Below are positions 7,592 through 15,902 of a stretch of DNA of 64,000 nucleotides, piece by piece. The notes beneath the pieces are model-generated. The model did not search any database, was not told the DNA's origin, and saw only the letters and a program-made list of their open reading frames with translations. The position numbers were made by a program, and so were the translations under genes. How positions within the stretch are numbered: position 1 is the stretch's first letter; each line of letters opens with the position of its first letter. Origin of the DNA: Holophaga sp. (GTDB lineage Bacteria; Acidobacteriota; Holophagae; Holophagales; Holophagaceae); NCBI GenBank assembly GCA_016715205.1, contig JADKBC010000049.1, positions 124,001-188,000 on the forward strand, given 5' to 3'.

Positions 7592-8803
7592 CTACCGTGC
7601 CAGTCGGGATAGTCGAATGGTGAAGGTGGTCCCGAGGCCACTTCCCAGGCTCGAAACCCGGATTTCGCCCCCGTGTCCCCGCACAATCTCCCGGCAGAGA
7701 AAAAGCCCCAGGCCCGTTCCGGGCACGGATCGGGTCATTTCGTCACCCACCCGGTAAAACCGCTGAAAAATACGGGGGATCTCATGCTGGGAAATGCCGT
7801 AGCCCAGATCCTGCACGGAGATGATGGCGTGGTCCCGGTCAGCCTCGAGGGTCACCGTGGTCTCCCGGGGGTCGGAGGCGTATTTGATGGCATTGGAAAG
7901 CAGGTTCTCCATGACCATGGCAAAGCCCTTGGGGTCGATGGCGGCGAATATTCCGGGTGCCAGCACTAGGCGCAGCCCCAATAGGCCCTCGCCCAGGCGG
8001 TGATCCAGCTCCCGGCAGGTGCGTTCCAGCCAGGGCGCCAGTTCGGTAGGTTCGGGGCGCAGGGCCAATTTGCCCGCGTCGGCCCGGGCCGTTTCCAGCA
8101 GATTGCCCACCAGGTCGGTCAACCGGCGGAGGTCGCCATCCATGAGCGACTGGATGCGAACTTTCTGCTCCGGGGCCAGCTCGCGGCAGAAAACAGTCTC
8201 CATCCATACCCGCAGGCTGGCGATGGGGGTCTTCAGTTCATGGGTGACCGAGGCGATGAAATTCCGCTGGCGGAACATCACTTCCATCTCGGCGTTGAGC
8301 TTTCGATAGATATAGGTCATCCCAAACAGCACGCCGGCCACCAGGATGGCGGCCTCCCCCGCTGTGCGCCACAACGCCAGGGTCCGTTCCTGGTCCATGG
8401 CCATGAGGACCTCTGGACGCAGCGTCAGGTAGGCGGGAGCATCGGCCAATAGCACCGGATCATCCAGCTCCACAGGGGTGGGCAGCACCGCCACATAGGG
8501 AAAACGGGATTCAATGGCCTGTTTGCGTTCGTCCAGGGTACGGGTGTCCGGTAGCCGTCCCACCACCACACCGGGCCCCTCCCCCGTTTCCCAGGGCGAG
8601 GTGGGGCGGAGAAAGGCCATGGAATCCAACTGCCAGGCCTCGGCCCGGCCCGCCCGCATCTGGGCGATCCGGGCATCCTGCAAGCGCTTGGATTCCCGCA
8701 CCTGGACCGCGATCCACCAGGCCATTTGGGACAGGAGAAGAAAGGCTACGCCCCAGAAAATGAGTCGTTCCATGGAGCGAGGTTTGAGGCGGTGGGGGGA
8801 CAT
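7592..8803 (-). CDS. Membrane sensor histidine kinase co-transcribed with an ECF sigma factor
   Basis: About 400 residues. An N-terminal membrane segment (ERLIFWGVAFLLLSQMAWWIAV) is followed by a periplasmic region of about 120 residues, a second membrane segment (AAILVAGVLFGMTYIYRK) and the kinase core. The phosphoacceptor box is NFIASVTHELKTPIASLR, followed by N box MVMENLLSNAIKYAS, G1 ISVQDLGYGIS and G2 GTGLGLFLCREIVRGHGG: a complete, apparently active HisKA-HATPase. No response regulator gene lies beside it; the next genes are a sigma factor (5 bp away) and its anti-sigma factor. The start is uncertain: TTG 8839, ATG 8803 and ATG 8773 are all in frame and none has a clear ribosome binding site. 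Confidence 0.9.
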   Translation of the reverse strand: MSPHRLKPRSMERLIFWGVAFLLLSQMAWWIAVQVRESKRLQDARIAQMRAGRAEAWQLDSMAFLRPTSPWETGEGPGVVVGRLPDTRTLDERKQAIESRFPYVAVLPTPVELDDPVLLADAPAYLTLRPEVLMAMDQERTLALWRTAGEAAILVAGVLFGMTYIYRKLNAEMEVMFRQRNFIASVTHELKTPIASLRVWMETVFCRELAPEQKVRIQSLMDGDLRRLTDLVGNLLETARADAGKLALRPEPTELAPWLERTCRELDHRLGEGLLGLRLVLAPGIFAAIDPKGFAMVMENLLSNAIKYASDPRETTVTLEADRDHAIISVQDLGYGISQHEIPRIFQRFYRVGDEMTRSVPGTGLGLFLCREIVRGHGGEIRVSSLGSGLGTTFTIRLSRLAR

Positions 8804-8911
8804 CGGTTGGGGAATCCGTTTCAGACCAAATCCGGGCAAAGGTGTGGGATGGCGTCAGACCAGTGTAAGACTCCTTGCATTGCCTTTCAGGGTGGGCATT
8901 CTTAGAAAAGG

Positions 8912-10396
8912 ATGAGTTCCTCCCCGTCCAATCCCTTCAAGCCCGGCTCCCCACCCCAGGGAGCTCCGAATCCGTACAAGCCTGGCGGGCCGGCCAATCT
9001 TTTCAAGCCTGGAGCCCCTGCGTCCCCTGCTTCCCCGCAATCCCGCAACCAAGGGCAAGGGCAGGAGGTGCTCGCAGAGCTGGTACAGGCTCAGCGGCAG
9101 CTTTCCCAGCAGGGTCAGGAACTCACGGAACTGCGCGCCCAATTGGGACGGCGCACCCATCAGATGACCGTGCTGCAGCACGTGGCTGAAATTCTGGCCG
9201 CTACGCCCAAAGTCGCCCAGGTGGCCAGTGTGCTGCAGGATGTGTTCGTTCAGGAATTCGGTGCCAAAGCTTGTGGCATTTGGATCCTGGAAGACCAAGG
9301 TTCCACCTACCAGGCTCGGGTGGGGCATGGCATCCCCCGCAGCGGCTTGGCCCAGCTTAGCTTGCCTGCGCCCAACCCCTTTCCCAGCGCCCCGCTGGTG
9401 TTGTTCCAGTCCCAGTGGCTGGATGCGGCCACCATCCGTGGACCATTGGAAATGCTGCGGCTCACGCCCGACCTGTCCCTCTATTTTGTACCCTTCGAGC
9501 ATCAATTACTGCTGATGGGCTTTGCGATCCTGGCTATTGAAACCGGGCGGAAGATCGAAGAGGACCAGGACACCCTGACCATTCTCCAGCGTCAGGTGGC
9601 GGTTTCCATCTATAACGCATGGCTGTTCAGGGATCTTGGGCACCAGCGGGATACCTTGCGTCGGCAGACCATGGAACTGGAAAAGGCCAACGTGGCCCTG
9701 CGGGAAGCGGATCGTTTCAAGAGTGAATTCCTCGCGCTCACCAGCCACGAATTGCGCACACCCTTGACGGGCATCCTTGGGTTCACCCGGCTGGTGCTGG
9801 ATGAGTTGTACGAGGACGAAGACGAAATGCGGCGGATGCTGCAGGACAGCTATGCCTCAGGGCGCCATCTACTCTCGCTGCTCAACGATATTCTCGACCT
9901 AGCCAAAATCGAATCTGGCCGCATGGAAGTGCACGTGGTGCCCTTCAGTCTTTACATCCTCATGGAGGAAGTGAAACCCATCGCCATGGCCTACCCCAGA
10001 AGTCCCGAGGTGGAAATGGTCTGGCCCCAGGACCTCTCGGAGCTGCCCGAAGTCATGATGGATCCGGGACGCTTGAAACAGGTGATGCTGAATCTGCTCT
10101 CCAATGCCCTCAAGTTCACCAAGGAAGGGTCGATTCGCATCGTGGTGGAGCGCGGCATCGGGCAGGTAACCATCCAGGTCATCGACACTGGAATCGGCAT
10201 CCGGGCCGAGGACCAGGCCAAGCTCTTCCAGAAATTCGTGCAGGCTGAAGGGGGTCACTCCCGCGAGTACGGTGGCACTGGTTTGGGCCTGGTGATATGC
10301 AAACACCTCATGGAAATGATGGGCGGCACCATTCGTCTGCAGAGCGATGGGGCTGGTCTGGGATCCACCCTGACCCTAACGGTGACCATCGCCTGA
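8912..10396 (+). CDS. Soluble GAF-domain histidine kinase with proline-rich N terminus
   Basis: Cytoplasmic sensor kinase of 494 residues. The first 45 residues carry three copies of an N-[PL]-[FY]-KPG motif in a Pro/Gly/Ser-rich tail. A short coiled coil (about 50-80), a GAF-like domain (about 90-235) and a second coiled coil (about 240-270) follow. The HisKA box is FLALTSHELRTPLTGILGFT with His279, then N box QVMLNLLSNALKFT, G1 VIDTGIGI and G2 GGTGLGLVICKHLME. All catalytic motifs are intact. There are no membrane segments. The next gene is a homologous protein whose catalytic motifs are gone. No response regulator is adjacent. ATG 8912 has an AAAAGG site directly upstream. Confidence 0.92.
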   Translation: MSSSPSNPFKPGSPPQGAPNPYKPGGPANLFKPGAPASPASPQSRNQGQGQEVLAELVQAQRQLSQQGQELTELRAQLGRRTHQMTVLQHVAEILAATPKVAQVASVLQDVFVQEFGAKACGIWILEDQGSTYQARVGHGIPRSGLAQLSLPAPNPFPSAPLVLFQSQWLDAATIRGPLEMLRLTPDLSLYFVPFEHQLLLMGFAILAIETGRKIEEDQDTLTILQRQVAVSIYNAWLFRDLGHQRDTLRRQTMELEKANVALREADRFKSEFLALTSHELRTPLTGILGFTRLVLDELYEDEDEMRRMLQDSYASGRHLLSLLNDILDLAKIESGRMEVHVVPFSLYILMEEVKPIAMAYPRSPEVEMVWPQDLSELPEVMMDPGRLKQVMLNLLSNALKFTKEGSIRIVVERGIGQVTIQVIDTGIGIRAEDQAKLFQKFVQAEGGHSREYGGTGLGLVICKHLMEMMGGTIRLQSDGAGLGSTLTLTVTIA

Positions 10397-10415
10397 GCGT
10401 TGGAAACGTGCATCC

Positions 10416-11834
10416 GTGAGCATTCATCCGATTCCCTCCGAGGACCCTGACTCTTTGAAACTTGGGGCCCAACCCTGGTTGGAAGCGGATGCCATCACCG
10501 AGGCTTGGGCCCAGGCCCTCAAGGCCGACCAACGGGCCGATCAGCTGTTCAAGGAACTCGATGGGCTTCGCAGAGAAGTCCACATACGGACACAGCAGGC
10601 GGCCTTGATGCGACACGTGGCCAATGTGCTGAGTGCGACCACCCGGGTGGATCGCCTGGCGCCCATGCTGCTTGAGGTATTGCTGGGAGAATTTGGGGGC
10701 AGTCAGGGCCTGGTCTGGACCCTGGGCGAGAACGCCTACGAAGCCAGGGCGGGCATGCAATTCGACCGCAAGCAGCTGGAGTCCTTGCGCCTTCCCGTGC
10801 CGCACCCCTTTCCTGCCTACCCCGTGCTGAGCTATCAGTGCCAATGGCTGGAGATGGAACGGGTGCCACCAGCCCTGCGGCTCATCCAGGCGCGTCAGGA
10901 GCAAGGTCTTTTCCTGGTGCCCTTCGAGCAGCAGACACTGTTGGTGGGGTTTGTGATCATGTCCTTGCCGGTAGCCAAGGTGTTTTCGGTGGCCGAGCAG
11001 GAGTCCCTGGAGGTTCTCCAGAGCCTCTTCGCTTCGGCGCTCTATGACACCTGGCTGCTTCAGGAACTGAAGCAGCAGAAGGAACTCCTGGCCAAGGAGA
11101 AGGAAGACTTGAAGGCCCAGAGTCTAGCCTTGGACCACCAGAATCAACTGTTGCGCCAGGGCCAAACCTTCAAGGTGGAATTCCTTGGCTTTGCGGCCCG
11201 GGAGTTGCGGGGACCCCTGCTGGGCATTCTGAATCTGGTGGGTCGGGTGCGGGGTGGCCTCGAAGCCGACATTCGGGAAACACTCCTCTTGGATGCGCTC
11301 CTGGCGGGAAAGCACATGGCCGAATTGCTCCGGGACCTGGCCGAGTTGGCCCGACCGGGCGCTTCGGGATTGCCCATGGAAATCCGCCCCCTGGACTTGG
11401 CCGGGCTGTTCCGGGAATTGCGCCCCTTGGTGGAATCCTTTCCCCGGCGAGGGGATGGTGCCCTGCATTGGCCGGATTGTTTGGAGCTTCCCGAAGTCCT
11501 CGCCGATCGCAGCGTGCTGGGGCAGATCCTGCTCAGCTTTATTACAGGTGCCCTGGAAGGCAGCCAGGACGGGAGCCTCCGGGTGTGGGTGGAGCGCATG
11601 CCCATGTCTCTTTCCATTTGTGTGCTCCTTCCAGGCTTGCAACTGCCAGAAGGCACGCAGGTGGAAGGTCGCCTATTGCGCCCGGACGATGTGTACGTGC
11701 AGGGGGAGGCTGGGGCCGGGCTGGGCCTGGTCATCTGCAGCCAGCTCATGGACGCCATGGAGGGCGCCCTGGTGATCGATGGCTCCGGGGGCGATGCGGG
11801 GACCGTGATCTCACTGGAATTGGCCATCGCCTAG
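10416..11834 (+). CDS. Degenerate histidine-kinase paralogue (probable pseudokinase)
   Basis: A 472-residue protein collinear with the preceding kinase (similar coiled coil, GAF-like domain with PHPFPAYPVL matching PNPFPSAPLV, and kinase module), hence a tandem duplicate. The catalytic residues are lost: the phosphoacceptor box reads FLGFAARELRGPLLG with Arg262 where His should be, the N box reads QILLSFITGALEG without the essential Asn, and the G1 box reads CVLLPGLQLPEG without the Asp. Only the GAGLGLVICSQLMDAM G2-like segment remains. The frame is intact over its full length, so it is under selection as a protein and is not a pseudogene. It may dimerise with or inhibit the active kinase. 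The start is GTG 10416; no strong ribosome binding site. Confidence 0.88.
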   Translation: MSIHPIPSEDPDSLKLGAQPWLEADAITEAWAQALKADQRADQLFKELDGLRREVHIRTQQAALMRHVANVLSATTRVDRLAPMLLEVLLGEFGGSQGLVWTLGENAYEARAGMQFDRKQLESLRLPVPHPFPAYPVLSYQCQWLEMERVPPALRLIQARQEQGLFLVPFEQQTLLVGFVIMSLPVAKVFSVAEQESLEVLQSLFASALYDTWLLQELKQQKELLAKEKEDLKAQSLALDHQNQLLRQGQTFKVEFLGFAARELRGPLLGILNLVGRVRGGLEADIRETLLLDALLAGKHMAELLRDLAELARPGASGLPMEIRPLDLAGLFRELRPLVESFPRRGDGALHWPDCLELPEVLADRSVLGQILLSFITGALEGSQDGSLRVWVERMPMSLSICVLLPGLQLPEGTQVEGRLLRPDDVYVQGEAGAGLGLVICSQLMDAMEGALVIDGSGGDAGTVISLELAIA

Positions 11835-11882
11835 GGTTGCCGGTCATTCATGGGAGAATGGTCGCTCCGTCCTGGAGTCACC

Positions 11883-13076
11883 ATGACCTACCGCCGTCGC
11901 GATGCCTTTCTTCCCTTCACACGCCCTGTCATTGGACAGGAGGAGATCGATGAGTTCATCGATTCCGTGAATTCCGGCTGGATCACCACCGGCCCTAAAT
12001 CCGCCAAGTTCGAGGAAGAACTGGTTCACTACAACGGCGTGAAGCATTGCTTGGCCATGAACAGTGCCACCACGGCCCAGGAAATCACCCTGCAGGTGCT
12101 GGGCCTGCAACCGGGCGATGAAGTGATCACCACCGCCATGACCTGGGTGTCCACGCTTTCCACGGTGGTGTTGCAAGGCGGCGTGCCCGTGTTGGCCGAT
12201 ATCGACCCCAAGACGCTGAACATCGATCCCACGCGCATTGAGGAAATGATCACGCCCCGCACCAAGGGCATCATACCCGTGCACCTCACGGGGTTGCCCG
12301 CGCCCATGGAAGCCGTGTGGCAGATCGCCGAGAAGCGCGGCCTGTGGGTGATCGAAGATGCCGCCCAGGCCATGGGTGCCCACTACAACGGTCGAAAAAT
12401 CGGCAGTGACCCACGCTCCGTGATGAGCGTGTACAGCTTCCACCCCAACAAGAACATGACCACCGGCGAAGGCGGTGCCATTGCGCTGCACGATGATCGC
12501 TTTCTGGACCGCATCAAGCGCCTGCGGTTTCACGGCATCGAGAAAGACGCCTGGAAACGGTTTGCCAAGGATGGTTCGCCCCACACGGAAGTCATGGAAC
12601 CCGGTCGGAAAGCCAATTTCATGGATATCCAGGCGGCGCTCGGCCTGCACCAGATCAAGAAGCTGGATGGCTTCAATGTTCGTCGTGGCGTTCTGTTCAA
12701 CCGCTACCTCGAGCTACTCAAAGGCATCGAAGGCCTGGTGCTGCCCTGGGCAGGGGATGCCATCCATGGCCACTGTTTCCACCTTTTCGTTCTCCGCATT
12801 CAACCTGAAATCATCGGCATGGATCGCGATGCTTTCGTACAGGCCCTCAAGGACGAAAACATCGGCACCGGTATCCATTACCGCCCGGCCCATATCCACG
12901 CCTTCTACCGTGACTACTACGCCAAGCACCCGGCGGCCCTGCCCAAGGATGGTCTGCCCCACAGCGAGTGGAGTGGGGATCGTTTGATGTCCCTGCCGCT
13001 CTGGCCAGGGCTCACCGAAGAAGACCAGGATCAAGTGGTGGCAGCCATCAAACACGTGATTGGAAAGCGAGCCTAA
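11883..13076 (+). CDS. DegT/DnrJ/EryC1/StrS-family PLP aminotransferase
   Basis: Sugar aminotransferase family (ArnB/PseC/GlmS-like fold) that transaminates keto-sugar nucleotides for surface polysaccharides. The 397-residue protein shows FTRPVIGQEEIDEFIDSVNSGWITTGPK, CLAMNSATTAQEITL, EVITTAMTWVSTLSTV, IPVHLTGLP, VIEDAAQAMGAHYNG and the Schiff-base lysine region YSFHPNKNMTTGEGGAI. The C-terminal part includes GIHYRPAHIHAFY and SLPLWPGLTEEDQDQV. The frame opens at 11850, but ATG 11883 (MTYRRRDAF) matches the family start and has GGAG upstream. No sugar-nucleotide genes flank it, so the substrate cannot be named. It begins 48 bp after the pseudokinase and may share its transcript. Confidence 0.93.
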   Translation: MTYRRRDAFLPFTRPVIGQEEIDEFIDSVNSGWITTGPKSAKFEEELVHYNGVKHCLAMNSATTAQEITLQVLGLQPGDEVITTAMTWVSTLSTVVLQGGVPVLADIDPKTLNIDPTRIEEMITPRTKGIIPVHLTGLPAPMEAVWQIAEKRGLWVIEDAAQAMGAHYNGRKIGSDPRSVMSVYSFHPNKNMTTGEGGAIALHDDRFLDRIKRLRFHGIEKDAWKRFAKDGSPHTEVMEPGRKANFMDIQAALGLHQIKKLDGFNVRRGVLFNRYLELLKGIEGLVLPWAGDAIHGHCFHLFVLRIQPEIIGMDRDAFVQALKDENIGTGIHYRPAHIHAFYRDYYAKHPAALPKDGLPHSEWSGDRLMSLPLWPGLTEEDQDQVVAAIKHVIGKRA

Positions 13077-13219
13077 CGAAGGATTTCTCTTACCCCTGAA
13101 TCGCCTCTTTCCGGGTCGTGTTGGTTCCAAGCCACAAGAAGCTCGGATCGAGCGATTGTCGGGAGTAAAGATGCTGTCTAGACCCAGGTTTCAACCCGGT
13201 CGTGGCATCCTCCGATAGC

Positions 13220-13252
13220 ATTAAGGAAATCCCGGAAAACGAGTTCCTTAAT
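13220..13252. repeat. Perfect 9-bp inverted repeat in the leader of the nucleoside kinase gene
   Basis: ATTAAGGAA (13220-13228) and TTCCTTAAT (13244-13252) flank a 15-nt spacer and end 21 bp before ATG 13274. It could be an operator or a leader hairpin; no T tract follows, so a terminator is unlikely. Confidence 0.5.
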
Positions 13253-13273
13253 CAAGACGCATCGAGGTATCCC

Positions 13274-14932
13274 ATGAGTGGCTCCCCAATCGAAGTGCTG
13301 ATGGAAGGCCAGCGCCTTCCCGTAAAAACCGGCGAGAAGATTGTCGATTTGCTGAAACGGTTTCCCCCCAAGGACGGGAAGCCCTTCGCGGCCAAGATCA
13401 ATCAGCACCTGGTGAGTCTGGACACCTCCATTCGCTATGCCTGCAAGATCACGCCGGTGACCTATGGCCAGCGCGAGGGCACGGCGGTGTACCGCCGTTC
13501 GGCCTGTTTGATTCTGTTCGAGGCCGCCAAGGAACTCTTTCCCGATGCGGAAGTCATCGTGGGGCAGTCGCTGGCGGGAGGTTACTACTTCGATCTGCGG
13601 GTACCCCGAGCCTTGCCGCCGGATCACTTGACCCAGATCGAAGCCCGGATGCGTCAGATCGTGGCGGAAAACCGCCCCTTTCAGCGCCAGACCATCACCA
13701 GTGAAGAGGCCGTGCAGCATTTCCGGGATGAAGGCTACGAGGACAAGATCAAGCTCCTGACCACCACCCGCTGGATCGAAGTACGCCTGGTTGGATGCGG
13801 TGTGTTCAAGGACATCCAGCATGGGCCGGTGGTGCCCTCCACGGGCTACATCGACCAGTTCGAGGTGGTGCCGTACGCGCCTGGCTTTGTGCTGCGCTTC
13901 CCGGAACAGCGCACCGCTGAAACGCCAGCCACCTTGGCACCGGAGCCAGGGCTCTTTCAGATCTACAAAGAAACCAAGGCCTGGAATCGCATTCTGGGTG
14001 TGGTGAACGTGGGGCAGCTCAACGAAGCCTGCCTTTCCGGCGAAATCGGCGAAGTGATCAAGATTGCCGAAGGTTTCCACGAGAAAAAAATCGCCGAGTT
14101 TGCAGATGTGGTGGCCCAGCGGCGCGGTCAGGTTCGCCTGGTGCTGATTGCGGGACCATCCAGCTCCGGCAAGACCACCTTCAGCAAGCGTTTGATGATC
14201 CAGTTGCGGGTGAATGGCCTGCGGCCCGTAACCCTTGGCACCGACAACTACTTTGTGGGGCGCGCACAAACACCGGTGGACGAGCAGGGCAAGCCCGATT
14301 TTGAGTGCCTGGAAGCTGTGGATGTGGCGCTCTTCAACCAGCATCTGGAACAATTGCTGGCGGGGCAGGAAGCGCAGATTCCCACCTACGATTTCTTCAC
14401 GGGCACCCGGGCACCCCAGACTACGCCGATGCGGCTGGGCGCCGACGATATCCTGATCGTGGAAGGCATCCACGGTCTGAACCCAAAACTCACCGAGGCT
14501 GTGCCCGCCGATCATAAATTGAAGATCTACATCAGCGCCCTCACGCAGTTGGGGCTGGACGACCATAACCGCATCATGACCACGGATGTGCGCCTGATCC
14601 GCCGCATCGTTCGGGATCGCAAGTACCGGGGTCACGGTGCCAGCCGCACCCTCAACATGTGGCATAGCGTGTTGCGGGGCGAGCGGCAGAACATCTTCCC
14701 CTTCCAGGAAAGTGCGGATCTGATGTTCAATTCCACGCTCATTTACGAGCCCGCCGTGCTGCGCGTTTTTGCTGAGCGATTTCTCCTGGAAGTGCCCAGT
14801 GATGACGAGGCCTTTGGCGAAGCTTACCGCCTGCTTCAATTCGTGCGGATGTTCGTACCGATCTTCCCGGACGAAATACCCCATACGTCGATCCTGCGGG
14901 AATTTGTCGGAGGAAGTACTTTCGAATACTAG
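13274..14932 (+). CDS. TGS/ThrRS-like N terminus fused to a uridine-kinase-like P-loop kinase
   Basis: A 552-residue three-part protein known in many anaerobes and thermophiles as a nucleoside kinase. Order: TGS-like domain (about 1-65, IEVLMEGQRLPVKTGEKIVDLL), a domain like the threonyl-tRNA synthetase editing (SAD) domain (about 70-245), then a phosphoribulokinase/uridine kinase domain (about 285-500) with the P loop LIAGPSSSGKTTFSKRL, TLGTDNYFVGR and DILIVEGIHGLN. In the SAD-like part the zinc ligands are replaced (YRRSACLIL and IQHGPVVPSTG where HxxxH and CxxxH are expected), so it cannot edit tRNA in the usual way. An upstream GTG (13202) is possible, but GAGG before ATG 13274 favours this start. 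Its TAG shares the palindrome CTAG with the convergent deacetylase stop. Confidence 0.92.
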   Translation: MSGSPIEVLMEGQRLPVKTGEKIVDLLKRFPPKDGKPFAAKINQHLVSLDTSIRYACKITPVTYGQREGTAVYRRSACLILFEAAKELFPDAEVIVGQSLAGGYYFDLRVPRALPPDHLTQIEARMRQIVAENRPFQRQTITSEEAVQHFRDEGYEDKIKLLTTTRWIEVRLVGCGVFKDIQHGPVVPSTGYIDQFEVVPYAPGFVLRFPEQRTAETPATLAPEPGLFQIYKETKAWNRILGVVNVGQLNEACLSGEIGEVIKIAEGFHEKKIAEFADVVAQRRGQVRLVLIAGPSSSGKTTFSKRLMIQLRVNGLRPVTLGTDNYFVGRAQTPVDEQGKPDFECLEAVDVALFNQHLEQLLAGQEAQIPTYDFFTGTRAPQTTPMRLGADDILIVEGIHGLNPKLTEAVPADHKLKIYISALTQLGLDDHNRIMTTDVRLIRRIVRDRKYRGHGASRTLNMWHSVLRGERQNIFPFQESADLMFNSTLIYEPAVLRVFAERFLLEVPSDDEAFGEAYRLLQFVRMFVPIFPDEIPHTSILREFVGGSTFEY

Positions 14933-15825
14933 AGCTTCCCCGCCTCTTCCCCAATCCGCCGCTCGGAGCGCATGCCCTTGAAATAGGGATTTAAAGGAAT
15001 GCCCAGGGCCTGGGCGCTGCTCTCGAGCACGCTGCCATCCACCGGGAGTACACGAGGTTCCACCTGGTAAGCCGGATCGGCGAAAGCGGCCTCGGCCGAA
15101 ACGGGCTTCCAGCCCTTGGCCTGGAACATGTCAATGACATCACCCAAAAACAGGGCGTTCAGCAGGTTGTGATGGAGCAGCAGCACGTGGGGAATCTCTC
15201 GGCCATAGATGCCCTTAGCAAGTCGGTCATACACCTGGGCCCGTTCCCAGAGATGGCCGAGATACAGGGACCGCCAGGGGGACAAATCGAGGGCGGGATT
15301 CTGCTCAAGCTTCGTTTGCAGCTTCGCATCAATCAACCAATCGCAGGTGTCGATGCTCACGTAGCCGATCCGGTAATGCTGGGCACGTAAATAGGCCCGG
15401 ATGCCCTCGCGCTTGGCCTCGGTGGCCCCCTCCCGGAGATAGGGGAAGCGGAAGTAGGCTCGGAAACCCGGGAGGGTTCGAATTACCGCGTCGCACCCTT
15501 GGATTTCCGTCTGAAAGGTTTCCAGAGTGGTTGCCTCGGCATTGAAATCCGGATGGCTGACCGTGTGGTTGGCCAGGAGTTGACCGCCTTCGCCGAGGGT
15601 TTTTGCCAGGGCCAAACCCGCAGGATGGTCTGCCCCGTTCTTCAAGGTCACAAAAAACATGCCCTGAACCCCTCGGGAAGTCAGGTGATTCAAGATGGCT
15701 GCGTTGCGGGAGACCGGGTCCAGCAAGGGAGTGGCAGCCACCTTTGGACCATCATCAAAGGTAAACGCCACGCTTTGGGCTGAAAGAAAGGTGGACAAGG
15801 AAATGATAAAAAATGATTTCATCAT
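14929..15825 (-). CDS. Exported polysaccharide deacetylase (NodB homology, CE4)
   Basis: Likely removes N- or O-acetyl groups from a polysaccharide outside the cytoplasm. The 298-residue protein has a short signal peptide (MMKSFFIISLSTFLSAQS), then the CE4 motifs: VAFTFDDGPK (metal-binding Asp pair), ANHTVSHPDFN (HxxxH metal ligands), YFRFPYLREG and the C-terminal HVLLLHHN. GAGG lies 7 bp before ATG 15825. The leader is AT-rich. It overlaps the convergent kinase stop by 4 bp. Confidence 0.92.
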   Translation of the reverse strand: MMKSFFIISLSTFLSAQSVAFTFDDGPKVAATPLLDPVSRNAAILNHLTSRGVQGMFFVTLKNGADHPAGLALAKTLGEGGQLLANHTVSHPDFNAEATTLETFQTEIQGCDAVIRTLPGFRAYFRFPYLREGATEAKREGIRAYLRAQHYRIGYVSIDTCDWLIDAKLQTKLEQNPALDLSPWRSLYLGHLWERAQVYDRLAKGIYGREIPHVLLLHHNLLNALFLGDVIDMFQAKGWKPVSAEAAFADPAYQVEPRVLPVDGSVLESSAQALGIPLNPYFKGMRSERRIGEEAGKL

Positions 15826-15859
15826 AAACGTCCTCGAGAAAAATTATTGGCAAATATAA

Positions 15860-15883
15860 TTTTGGCTCCCGAGGGAGCCAAAA
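15860..15883 (-). terminator. Perfect hairpin between the XRE regulator and the deacetylase gene
   Basis: TTTTGGCTCCC (15860-15870) and GGGAGCCAAAA (15873-15883) form an 11-bp perfect inverted repeat with a 2-nt centre. On the minus strand it lies 20 bp after the regulator stop and leads into AT-rich sequence, so it probably ends that transcript. It is also directly upstream of the deacetylase start and might act there. Confidence 0.65.
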
Positions 15884-15902
15884 CGCACCATGGGAAATAT
15901 CG

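Noticed and set aside
10416..11834. Calling the second GAF kinase a pseudogene
   Set aside because: The frame is uninterrupted over the full family length, so a degenerate but expressed protein is the better explanation.
13202..13273. Upstream GTG start of the TGS-kinase
   Set aside because: It has no ribosome binding site and would place the inverted repeat in coding sequence; ATG 13274 has GAGG upstream.
13178..14884. A 568-residue open frame on the minus strand opposite the nucleoside kinase gene
   Set aside because: It is a shadow of the real gene, lacks any recognisable motif and is explained by high GC with few stop codons.
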